NCBI RefSeq assembly: GCF_000377625.1
Contig: NZ_KB898329.1
Location: forward strand, 147,033-211,032
Source of the DNA: Prevotella veroralis DSM 19559 = JCM 6290
GTDB taxonomy: Bacteria; Bacteroidota; Bacteroidia; Bacteroidales; Bacteroidaceae
Length of the DNA: 64,000 bases
Direction of reading: 5' to 3'
The notes beneath the pieces are model-generated. The model did no database searches and was not told the DNA's origin. It saw only the letters and a list, made by a program, of their open reading frames with translations. Made by a program: the position numbers and the translations under genes. This document shows, piece after piece, positions 37,434-45,834 of the stretch; positions within the stretch are counted from its first letter, which is position 1; each line of letters begins with the position of its first letter.

Positions 37434-38834
37434 TTACATCTTACGTCCACGGCGCTGCTGTTTCTTCTCGTCCTGCTTCTGCTTTTGGGCGGCAGTGGGC
37501 TGTGTCTGCCCGGACTTTAAGGGCTCGTTCACGTTCTTGGTGGCTTCGTTGGTCTTGCCTTGGTTGTTCACTGCAACCTGTGTTTTGTGTTCTTCGGCTA
37601 CGGCTACCACCTTTTCCTTGCCGGTTTCCTGCTTCTTGTCAGGGTTCCACTTGTAGAAACGTGGGCGGTTCTGTTCCTTGTCCATCTTGACATAGGCATT
37701 AAAAGGTTGCCCTTCCTTGTCCACCATATTCTTCAGATAAAGCGTGCGACCGCTGTCTAATGCTTCACGCTGCTTGTCGGAGAGTTCCAAACCACAGAGC
37801 TTGCGTGGTGCGCCTTGTTGCTGCGTGTGCTGCTGTCGCTCCTTCAAGCCTTGCTTGTTCTCGAAGATAAACTCGATGCCTTTCTTCTCAGCATTGACTT
37901 GCAGAGTGGCATTGAAGGACTTACCACTCTTGGCGGTCATTCCTTCCACTTTCACGGCTTTGCCCTCTACAAGGCCTTTGTACTGCGCATCAGAAAGTGT
38001 AACACCCTTGATTTCTTTTGGGATATTCACACGGTCGGCACGCAGGGCAATAAGTTCATTGGTCTGTGGGTCTATGGAAACGTATGCGGCAAATGGGTCA
38101 CCATTCTTGGGCGTAATCTCGATGGTCTTGCCAAGGTTGCCCGTTGCAAGGAGTAGTTCTTTCTCTTCATTAGAGAACTTGTGTCCCATATAGGGGAAGT
38201 CGAGCTGTGGCTCCTTGCGAAGCGGGTGAACTGCCAATCCGATGTTACCCTCGCCATCTGTACGGAATGCCAAACGGGCATCGGTGTAGATGGTGGTATC
38301 ACCAATAGGTATGGCTATCGTTATAAGATTGCTCTTCTGCCAGCCAAGCATCTTTACCAATTCTCCGCTCTGCTCCAACCGCTCACGGGTAAGTCCTAGG
38401 TTGTCGAGCTGCTTCCAATCAATCTTCGACTCGTCAATGGCAGTGGCATTCTTCTGCTTGGGCAAGAAATCATCAAAGCGCACCTGACTGTCTGCCAACT
38501 GCTGCTTGTTCTCAGGCTTCTCACGGTTCTGAAGCATGGTGTGGAGCGATGCCACGCCCTGCTCCACGTTATTAGCTACTACCTTGTAGAGTCCGAAACG
38601 GGACGGCTCATTAAACTGCTTGAGGAAGTTGGTCATGAAGTTCTTCAGCAAGCCGTCCTTATTGTTGAATTTCAGAAAGGCAGTTTGATGCACGTCTTTG
38701 GCTTCCGTTGTTTGGAGTTTGCCCTTGTCGTCAATACCTGAAACTACAGAGAGCTTTCCTGCCTCTTTCTCGTTCTTCACTTCCGTGCGGTCTTCTAATA
38801 CCAACACATAGTTTTCATTGTTGTTCGATTCCAT
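37434..38834 (-). CDS. DUF4099 / DUF3945 domain protein of the conjugative element
   Basis: A 466-residue charged protein. The middle has the DUF4099-like part (KIDWKQLDNLGLTRERLEQS, then LVKMLGWQKSNLITI), and the C-terminal half holds DUF3945-like units repeated three times with the pattern AQYKGLVEGKAVKVEGMTAK-GK-FNATLQV and DKQREALDSGRTLYLKNMVD-GQPFNAYVKM. Similar genes stand next to topoisomerase III and methylase-helicase genes in many Bacteroidales conjugative elements. The function is not known. It starts the minus-strand operon, with a -7 box at 38875. Confidence 0.85.
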   Translation of the reverse strand: MESNNNENYVLVLEDRTEVKNEKEAGKLSVVSGIDDKGKLQTTEAKDVHQTAFLKFNNKDGLLKNFMTNFLKQFNEPSRFGLYKVVANNVEQGVASLHTMLQNREKPENKQQLADSQVRFDDFLPKQKNATAIDESKIDWKQLDNLGLTRERLEQSGELVKMLGWQKSNLITIAIPIGDTTIYTDARLAFRTDGEGNIGLAVHPLRKEPQLDFPYMGHKFSNEEKELLLATGNLGKTIEITPKNGDPFAAYVSIDPQTNELIALRADRVNIPKEIKGVTLSDAQYKGLVEGKAVKVEGMTAKSGKSFNATLQVNAEKKGIEFIFENKQGLKERQQHTQQQGAPRKLCGLELSDKQREALDSGRTLYLKNMVDKEGQPFNAYVKMDKEQNRPRFYKWNPDKKQETGKEKVVAVAEEHKTQVAVNNQGKTNEATKNVNEPLKSGQTQPTAAQKQKQDEKKQQRRGRKM

Positions 38835-38874
38835 AAATCATTGTTTTTAAGATGAATAAATCATTATCGAACAG

Positions 38875-38882
38875 CAAAATTA
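38875..38882 (-). promoter_or_regulatory. -7 box of the DUF3945-topB-methylase operon
   Basis: On the minus strand TAATTTTG, about 40 bases ahead of the start codon. It is divergent from the biosynthetic operon promoter at 39031-39061. Confidence 0.5.
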
Positions 38883-39030
38883 AAGCAATAATATTTATAT
38901 TATAAGGCACAGGGAGAAACTGGGAGAAACAATGAATTTAAAGGATTTTATTCTTCAAATGAAAAATATTTCACATATAAATAGGTATTGAAGAGCAGAT
39001 CTTTCAGCCAAAAATCACTCTTTTTGAGTA

Positions 39031-39061
39031 TTGATATTGCTATGTTTTATCCGTAACTTTG
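39031..39061 (+). promoter_or_regulatory. Promoter of the NRPS biosynthesis-uptake operon
   Basis: TTG at 39031-39033, a 20-base gap and TAACTTTG at 39054-39061 fit the Bacteroidetes consensus; the ATG of the NRPS follows 13 bases later. It is the only good promoter seen ahead of the following ten genes. No Fur-type palindrome was evident by eye. Confidence 0.65.
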
Positions 39062-39074
39062 CAACAAAAAAAGA

Positions 39075-42000
39075 ATGAACAGTTTACGCGACTTGTTAGA
39101 AAATGCAGCTAATAAGGCTCCACAAAAAGGAATTTTTGTAGTAAACCATAATGTGGGAGATATATTTATTTCTTATACAGAATTAGCAGAGAAATCAAGG
39201 AAGATAGCATATATACTAAATAGCTACTATGCAATACAGCCCAAAAGTAAAATAATAATTTCAGCAGTAAAGTCGGAAGACTTTATTGTGCTATTTTGGG
39301 GATGCGTATTCGCTAACTGCGTACCCGTACTTATGCCTTCTGTTCAATTGAATAATAAAGAATCTATTGACTTTGAACGATTCAAAAATGCCCAAGAAGT
39401 TATAGGTGAGGCTTTTTTAATTTCAAGTGATTTCAATTTATGCAATGCTTATCAGAAAAATAATGCTATTTATATAGAAGACCTTCTAAGACAGATGGAA
39501 TTGGTAAGCAATTGTGAAATGAGTTTGCCCAATATTTTAAAAGAAGAGTTGTGTGTAATACAATTTTCGTCAGGAAGTACAGGAAATCCTAAGGGTGTTA
39601 TGCTAAGTTGTGATAGGATTATAGCAAACATCAAAGCAAAAACCTTTGCAGATCATATTATAAAAGGAGATAAACTTATTCACTGGATGCCATATTTCCA
39701 TGATTATGGGTTATTCGGTAATCACTTAACTTGTGTGTACAATTGTATTACCGAAGTTAAAATAGAGCCTTTTTCTTTTCTAAGAAATCCAACCGTTTTT
39801 ATTCAAAAAATAGTACAATATGATATTACTATCTGTGGTGGAACAACTCCGTCTGGCTTAGAACTCCTCTCTAAAAAGGTTAAAGATAAAGAGCAAGAAT
39901 TAAAAGATATTGACCTATCCCATATAAAGACCTTGTCTGTTGGAGCAGAAATGGTACCACCTAATTTATATTCAAGATTAGAACCGTTATTTAAACTTGG
40001 TCTCCGTCAAGAGGCCTATATCCCATCATATGGAATGGCTGAAACAACATTGATTGTTTCGGCGTGTACACATGGACACGGAAACAGAACCATAAAAATT
40101 GAAAGGGATGCTTTCTACGATGGGATAATCAAACATTGTAATAATGACGCTCCTTTTTGCGAGTTTACAAGTGCTGGAACCGTACTTCCTGGTTTTCAGG
40201 TGAGAATCGAGAAAGATGGTATATCGCAGGGAAATATGCAGATAGGAGAAATTCAAGTAAAGGGGGATTGCGTCATGATGGGATATTATAATGACAAAAA
40301 GTCAACAGATGCAGTTTTCAAAGAAGGCTGGCTATGTACAGGAGACCTTGGATTCTTTGACGCCAATAATATTCTATATATTGTAGGACGTAAAAAGGAG
40401 GTCATCATTGTAAATGGGCAGAATTACCATCCGTTCGATTTGGAAGATTCCATTATAAGAAAATTCTCTGGGGAAATCGAAAAATCAGTTTTGACTTCCT
40501 ATTACTCAACGAAAACAGAAAAAGAAGTAGTATTGCATTTCTTCACATTGTATAAAAATATGACAGAGACATCTGTTCAGCAATTAGTGGAGAATGTTAA
40601 CAGTTTTATTGCCAACATTGCAGGATTTGCTCCATCATATTCTATCCACATAAAGAAAGGAAATATACAGAGAACTTCAAGCTCAAAGATAAAGCGGAGA
40701 TCCATGGCATTGGCTTTTGAAAAAGGAATGTATAATAAATATATTATTAATCTTATGGATAATTCAATGGAAAAAAATTATGCGTTAATATTGAAAGAGG
40801 TGTGGAAAGAAGTCTTACATGTGGAAAATATACAATTAGATGATAATTTCTTTAATCTGGGAGGAGATTCCATTAGAAGTATGGTAGCGGTCTCAAAAAT
40901 AGAGAAGGCTTTCAATGTTAAATTAGAGAATAGTTTCTTCTACCAGTATTCTTGTATCAATGCTCAAAGCAAATATTTGGAAGCACACTTTTCAAGTAAA
41001 ATGGAAGCTCCACTTAACGAATACGAATTATTAATTAAGGAATTTTGCTGTGAGGAGTTAAATGTTCCATTTTTGAAACTGCAATATACCGACAATCTGA
41101 TAAATAGAGCTCAGTCCTTTGCACAAGTATATCACCTTATGCAACGGTTAACCGAAGTCTTTGATAAGATAACATTTGAGGATATTAAAGAGAAAACGAA
41201 TATACGCGATATTGCAAAGGTCGTAAAGGAGCATTATGTTGTATCTGAAAGGATGCCTTTCCCATTAATGGACTTTCAGGAAACATTGTTTTATCATAAT
41301 AAAAGTTTTATTCGCAATGAACCAACAGGACTTAGTTGTTATATTATATGTAGAACAAAGTTCAGAGGAATGTTTGAATTGGGATGTTGGAATAAAGCAT
41401 TGAACGATATTATTCGGCATCATCCTTTATTACATTCCATCCTTTATGAAGAAGCTAACGAGCCAGAAATGGTTACATTGCCTACATATTCAACTTTCGA
41501 GTGCGGATATGAGGATATAACCAATATGAGCAAGGAAATGCAAGAAACTTTCTTTGCTCAAAAAGACATAGAGAGTCATGATTATAGATTCGACCTTAAA
41601 AAATTCCCCCTATTTTATTGTAATGTTTACAAAACGGGGGATAACGAACATGAGGTTTTATTCCATATAGACCATCAAATTATTGATGGATATAGTTTTT
41701 TCCATTTTTTACAAGAGTTGTTGTCTAATTATGATAGACTTCTAAGTGGCGAAAAAGTAATTGCAGAGAATGAAAAGGGCTTATCTTTCTTTGATTATGT
41801 TTTTATTGAGAGAGGTAGAAGAAAAACTTGGCGTTATCAGAATGCAATGGATTTTGCTCTGAAAGTCTTTAAGGACTTACCAGAAAAGATAATACTCCCA
41901 ACGAAGCAACGTCCTTCTATGGTGAAAGATGTACATTTTCGAACATTGCATACAGAGTTAGATGGGGCAAAAATGAACAGATTGTTAAATCACATCCATA

Positions 42001-45000
42001 ATACAGCAGGTATTTGTTTAAATTCCTTACTCATGGCTTGCTATTTTAAGCTAATGAATTTATGGTCTGGTCAAAATGACATCATCATTAATATGCCTGT
42101 ATTCAATAGGGAACAGCATCTTCCTACTTCTAAGAGTGTTATTGGAAGTTTTTTGGATATATTCCCTGTTCGCATACACACTCATCCACAAGAGTCCATT
42201 GTTTCCATAGCACGAAACATTGAACGCTATGTACGTACTATGCTGAAATATCCAATTTCTTCTATAGAATTATCAAGAAGAATTGCAGAACAGGAAGGCC
42301 TTAAACAGGGTTCGCTGAGTCCTATCATTTTCAGCAATTCTATAAATATGCTTCCTAAGGGAATTAGTCATTCGACTAAGAACTTCACTATCGATCCCCC
42401 AAAGGTGCAGACAGGTGCTCCTGGCACATATATAGATTTGGTTCTGTACACTTGGGAAGACAAATGGTGTTTGGACTGGAACTATCTTATGGAATTATTT
42501 GATCCGCAATATATTTTGCTTCTATCCCAACAATATACTAATATGGTTTATCAACTTGTTGATGCTATAAATTCTTCTGAATTCGAGAGTATAGTAGCTT
42601 CAGATATTCTGCCTGTTCCCTATTTACAGATGTTGAAAGACAACAACAAAACAGAGCATGAATATTCTAAAAAGCCTATACATGAGCAAGTTTATCAGAC
42701 AGTATGCAAATACCCAACAAGAGAAGCCATTTCGTGTCAAAACAAGTCTCTCTGCTATGAGGAATTTTGGAAAAGAGCTAATCAGATGGCTCACTTTTTA
42801 CGTTCACTTGGTGTAGATAGGCATTCACATGTAGTTCTCTTATTGAACAGAACAATTGAGTTACCCGTGGTACAATTGGGTATTTTACTTGCTGGCGGTG
42901 CATATGTTCCTATAGATCCATCATATCCGTCAGACAGGATAAAGTATATGATAGATGATTGTGGGGCAAATGTACTTATAACTCAAGGGGCACATGCAAA
43001 GATTATAAATCAAGCATACACAAAAAAAATTAAACATTGTGTTTTGTTAGAGGATACTCATATTTCCTTGCCCACTGCATATTGCCGACATACGAAGGAA
43101 GACATTATGAAATTTCCAACCAAAAACATCGAGTTATGTAATACATCAGAAGACTTGATTTATATAATTTATACATCAGGTTCTACTGGACAGCCTAAAG
43201 GTACGATGTTACGACATAGGAACGTTTCTAATTTCTTCAATTACGAGAAGGAAGCTTTCAACATTAATTCAGATAGCAGGTTCGCTTTAATAACGTCATA
43301 TTCATTTGATATGACTGTTACGTCAAATTGGTTGCCATTTATGACAGGAGGATCTTTGCATATTCTTTCCGATGATGAAACTAAGAACGTAGAGACACTT
43401 CTTTATTTCCTTGAGAAAGAAAAAATTAATGTATTAAACGTCACGCCCTCTCATTTTTCTATGCTTGTGAATGCTATGGACTTTTTGGAGCGTCCTGTAA
43501 AACTTTCAGAGCAAATGACCATACTTCTCGGTGCAGAGATTGTCAACGTTTCGGACATCAACAGATGGTTGGAACGTTATCCCTTACATCAATTTATCAA
43601 TGAATATGGACCGACAGAAACGACGGTAGCTTCTACATTTTATAGGATTCCTATAGAAGCAGATGGACAATGCCATCTTGACACAGTGCCCATAGGTAAA
43701 CCTATTTACAACACACAGGTTTACGTCTTGAATGATGATATGAAGCAGACTCTTCCCAATGTGCCCGGTACGCTCTATATCGGAGGACAAGGTGTGTCTT
43801 GTGGATATTTGGGCAAAGTTGAAAAAACGAAGGCGGCATTTGTTATCAATCCTATTAGCCATAAAGATATTGTATATAATACTGGTGATGTAGTAAAGAT
43901 GACCGAGCAAGGAAACCTTATCTTTGTTGGAAGAAGAGACTTTCAAATAAACATGAGAGGATACAGAATAGAATTAGGAGATATTGAGAATGCTCTACTT
44001 CATGTTCCAAATATTGTAGATGTATGCGCCGAAATCCAAAAAGACGACAGTGGAGAGGATACCATAGTCGTATTTTATGTATCTAAAGAACATCGTAATA
44101 TAGATAATAAGGACATTATGAAGGTATTACAAGCCCGATTACCTCATTATATGATTCCTAAATCTATGATGAGAATAGAACAATTACCCATCTCAGAGAA
44201 TGGGAAGACTGACAAAAAACAATTGCCAAATATTGCCAGGGAGCAGAAGAACAAACTTGCCAGAAACATTGTTGGACCAAGAAACGAGAAAGAAAAACAG
44301 ATTGTTTCTATTTGGCAAAAAGTGTTGGGTATATCAGAAGTTAGCATATATGATAACTTTTGGGATATTGGTGGGGATTCTATACGTTCTATTAGACTAA
44401 TCAAGGAACTCAAGAATTTTGGTTTAAAGGAAGTTAAACTTAAAGACTTGTTCGAAAAACCAACAATAGCGGAACTTTTATCTTCAAATGAGGGTAATGA
44501 CACTACAGAGAATGTCATATGCGTGAAGAATGTAGAGTCCCCTATTGCAAGACTCGTATGCTTACCATATGCCGCAGGTACCCCTGGAATGTACAACACT
44601 TTTGCAAAGGATTTTGTCAGCAACATTAATATTTATACTGTACAATATCCTGGCCATGGTGATGACCGAGAGATAAAGGCTACTGTGGATGAGGTCGGAG
44701 AATTACTATTTGGCGAAATACGAAAGTTTAATGATGGCATTCCTTTGTTTATTATGGGTTACTCTTACAGTTGCTATATTGCCTATGACTTATGCAAAAG
44801 GTTTGAGAAAGAAAATATTCCATTGCATGGTATCATAATGATAGGAGGAACTCCACCAACCTTGCGTGATATTCTGATGAATTTCTTCTCAAATGAGGAT
44901 AATGAACTGCTTGATTATTCACGCACAAAGGATTTACTCAATGAAGAACTAATTTCGACATTAACAGAAAAGGAGAAGCATGAGTATCTGCATGAACTTA

Positions 45001-45236
45001 GAATGAACACTGTAGCAATGGTCAATTATCATTTCCTTGATTTCAAATTGAGGACGACTCTCTGTTCTGTTGTTGGTAAAGAAGACGAACCGACAATAAG
45101 GAGTAATCAACAGCTCTGGGAAAATTATTTTCAACAAGTTAATTATAATGAGTTGCCAGGTGGACATGTGCTTATTACGAAATATCATGTAGAATTGGCA
45201 AACCTCGTGACGAAACACATAGAGAAGAATGTTTGA
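39075..45236 (+). CDS. Nonribosomal peptide synthetase: FAAL-carrier-(degenerate carrier)-Cy-A-carrier-TE
   Basis: A 2053-residue two-module enzyme. Residues 1-565 are a fatty acyl-AMP ligase (QFSSGSTGNPKGVM, WMPYFHDYGLFG, PSYGMAETTLIVS). Carrier 1 has NLGGDSIRS with the pantetheine Ser599. Residues about 650-720 look like a second, degenerate carrier (DNLINRAQS). A condensation-type domain runs from about 728 (MPFPLMDFQE) to 1165 with DHQIIDGYS at 866-874, the DxxxxDxxS heterocyclisation motif, plus LWSGQ and WCLDWNYLMELFD. The adenylation domain has IIYTSGSTGQPKG and EYGPTETT; by hand alignment its specificity pocket is D-M-T-N-L-G-E-V-A-K. Carrier 2 has Ser1769 and the thioesterase has GYSYS (Ser1897). 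The substrate is not certain. Confidence 0.93.
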   Translation: MNSLRDLLENAANKAPQKGIFVVNHNVGDIFISYTELAEKSRKIAYILNSYYAIQPKSKIIISAVKSEDFIVLFWGCVFANCVPVLMPSVQLNNKESIDFERFKNAQEVIGEAFLISSDFNLCNAYQKNNAIYIEDLLRQMELVSNCEMSLPNILKEELCVIQFSSGSTGNPKGVMLSCDRIIANIKAKTFADHIIKGDKLIHWMPYFHDYGLFGNHLTCVYNCITEVKIEPFSFLRNPTVFIQKIVQYDITICGGTTPSGLELLSKKVKDKEQELKDIDLSHIKTLSVGAEMVPPNLYSRLEPLFKLGLRQEAYIPSYGMAETTLIVSACTHGHGNRTIKIERDAFYDGIIKHCNNDAPFCEFTSAGTVLPGFQVRIEKDGISQGNMQIGEIQVKGDCVMMGYYNDKKSTDAVFKEGWLCTGDLGFFDANNILYIVGRKKEVIIVNGQNYHPFDLEDSIIRKFSGEIEKSVLTSYYSTKTEKEVVLHFFTLYKNMTETSVQQLVENVNSFIANIAGFAPSYSIHIKKGNIQRTSSSKIKRRSMALAFEKGMYNKYIINLMDNSMEKNYALILKEVWKEVLHVENIQLDDNFFNLGGDSIRSMVAVSKIEKAFNVKLENSFFYQYSCINAQSKYLEAHFSSKMEAPLNEYELLIKEFCCEELNVPFLKLQYTDNLINRAQSFAQVYHLMQRLTEVFDKITFEDIKEKTNIRDIAKVVKEHYVVSERMPFPLMDFQETLFYHNKSFIRNEPTGLSCYIICRTKFRGMFELGCWNKALNDIIRHHPLLHSILYEEANEPEMVTLPTYSTFECGYEDITNMSKEMQETFFAQKDIESHDYRFDLKKFPLFYCNVYKTGDNEHEVLFHIDHQIIDGYSFFHFLQELLSNYDRLLSGEKVIAENEKGLSFFDYVFIERGRRKTWRYQNAMDFALKVFKDLPEKIILPTKQRPSMVKDVHFRTLHTELDGAKMNRLLNHIHNTAGICLNSLLMACYFKLMNLWSGQNDIIINMPVFNREQHLPTSKSVIGSFLDIFPVRIHTHPQESIVSIARNIERYVRTMLKYPISSIELSRRIAEQEGLKQGSLSPIIFSNSINMLPKGISHSTKNFTIDPPKVQTGAPGTYIDLVLYTWEDKWCLDWNYLMELFDPQYILLLSQQYTNMVYQLVDAINSSEFESIVASDILPVPYLQMLKDNNKTEHEYSKKPIHEQVYQTVCKYPTREAISCQNKSLCYEEFWKRANQMAHFLRSLGVDRHSHVVLLLNRTIELPVVQLGILLAGGAYVPIDPSYPSDRIKYMIDDCGANVLITQGAHAKIINQAYTKKIKHCVLLEDTHISLPTAYCRHTKEDIMKFPTKNIELCNTSEDLIYIIYTSGSTGQPKGTMLRHRNVSNFFNYEKEAFNINSDSRFALITSYSFDMTVTSNWLPFMTGGSLHILSDDETKNVETLLYFLEKEKINVLNVTPSHFSMLVNAMDFLERPVKLSEQMTILLGAEIVNVSDINRWLERYPLHQFINEYGPTETTVASTFYRIPIEADGQCHLDTVPIGKPIYNTQVYVLNDDMKQTLPNVPGTLYIGGQGVSCGYLGKVEKTKAAFVINPISHKDIVYNTGDVVKMTEQGNLIFVGRRDFQINMRGYRIELGDIENALLHVPNIVDVCAEIQKDDSGEDTIVVFYVSKEHRNIDNKDIMKVLQARLPHYMIPKSMMRIEQLPISENGKTDKKQLPNIAREQKNKLARNIVGPRNEKEKQIVSIWQKVLGISEVSIYDNFWDIGGDSIRSIRLIKELKNFGLKEVKLKDLFEKPTIAELLSSNEGNDTTENVICVKNVESPIARLVCLPYAAGTPGMYNTFAKDFVSNINIYTVQYPGHGDDREIKATVDEVGELLFGEIRKFNDGIPLFIMGYSYSCYIAYDLCKRFEKENIPLHGIIMIGGTPPTLRDILMNFFSNEDNELLDYSRTKDLLNEELISTLTEKEKHEYLHELRMNTVAMVNYHFLDFKLRTTLCSVVGKEDEPTIRSNQQLWENYFQQVNYNELPGGHVLITKYHVELANLVTKHIEKNV

Positions 45237-45834
45237 TACAACTTTACTATCTACCTCCACCATTGCCGTCAAATTGGTAGAGGAGAAAAAGGATATTCTA
45301 ACAGAAGAGAGAGTGCTGCTTGATGAAACATCTCTGATTAAAGACAAATGGTCTCCAGTGAGACAAAAGACTTTTATTATGGGGCGTATCGCAGCACACA
45401 ATGCTGTAAGAACCTTGGGGTTAGAAGATATTCCTATATTAAGAGGGAGAGATGGGATGCCAATATGGGGCAAAGATGCAGTAGGATCCATTTCTCATAA
45501 AGACACCATAGCCGTAGCCATCGTAGGAAAGAGTGATGTGTATCAGTGTGTCGGCATAGATATAGAAGATATGAACTTTCTGTTGGCAAAGGAAGAATAC
45601 TCCCTTTTTTGCAATGAAGAGGAAATAAAGTCAATTGAGGAAGGTCTCCTATCAGGAACTATGATTTTCTCACGAAAAGAGGCTATTCTGAAAACTCTGT
45701 GTACCATAGATACCAATGTATATACACTGAAGAATATAGATAGTATTAATTTTCAAAAAAAACACCCAAAGTTGTATTTATCTTGTATTTATTATAAATC
45801 ATACATCGTTAATATATGCTACATCAGCAAGTAA
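45229..45834 (+). CDS. 4'-phosphopantetheinyl transferase (Sfp/EntD type)
   Basis: A 201-residue protein with GRIAAHNAVRTLG, the P1-like PILRGRDGMPIW, AVGSISHKD (SxSHxx), GIDIED (core metal site) and FSRKEAILK (the F/W-S-x-KEA motif). It would activate the carrier domains of the NRPS by adding phosphopantetheine from CoA. Its start overlaps the NRPS stop by 8 bases, indicating translational coupling. Its presence in the operon makes the cluster self-sufficient for transfer to a new host. Confidence 0.92.
   Translation: MFDTTLLSTSTIAVKLVEEKKDILTEERVLLDETSLIKDKWSPVRQKTFIMGRIAAHNAVRTLGLEDIPILRGRDGMPIWGKDAVGSISHKDTIAVAIVGKSDVYQCVGIDIEDMNFLLAKEEYSLFCNEEEIKSIEEGLLSGTMIFSRKEAILKTLCTIDTNVYTLKNIDSINFQKKHPKLYLSCIYYKSYIVNICYISK

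Noticed and set aside
39000..39075. Fur box ahead of the NRPS gene
   Set aside because: No 19-bp palindrome similar to the Fur consensus was visible; regulation by iron is therefore not supported by the sequence.
39075..45236. Polyketide synthase or classical siderophore synthetase of NIS type
   Set aside because: No ketosynthase (Cys-His-His) or acyltransferase (GHSxG in AT context) motifs and no IucA/IucC domains were found; all motifs fit NRPS domains and an acyl-AMP ligase.
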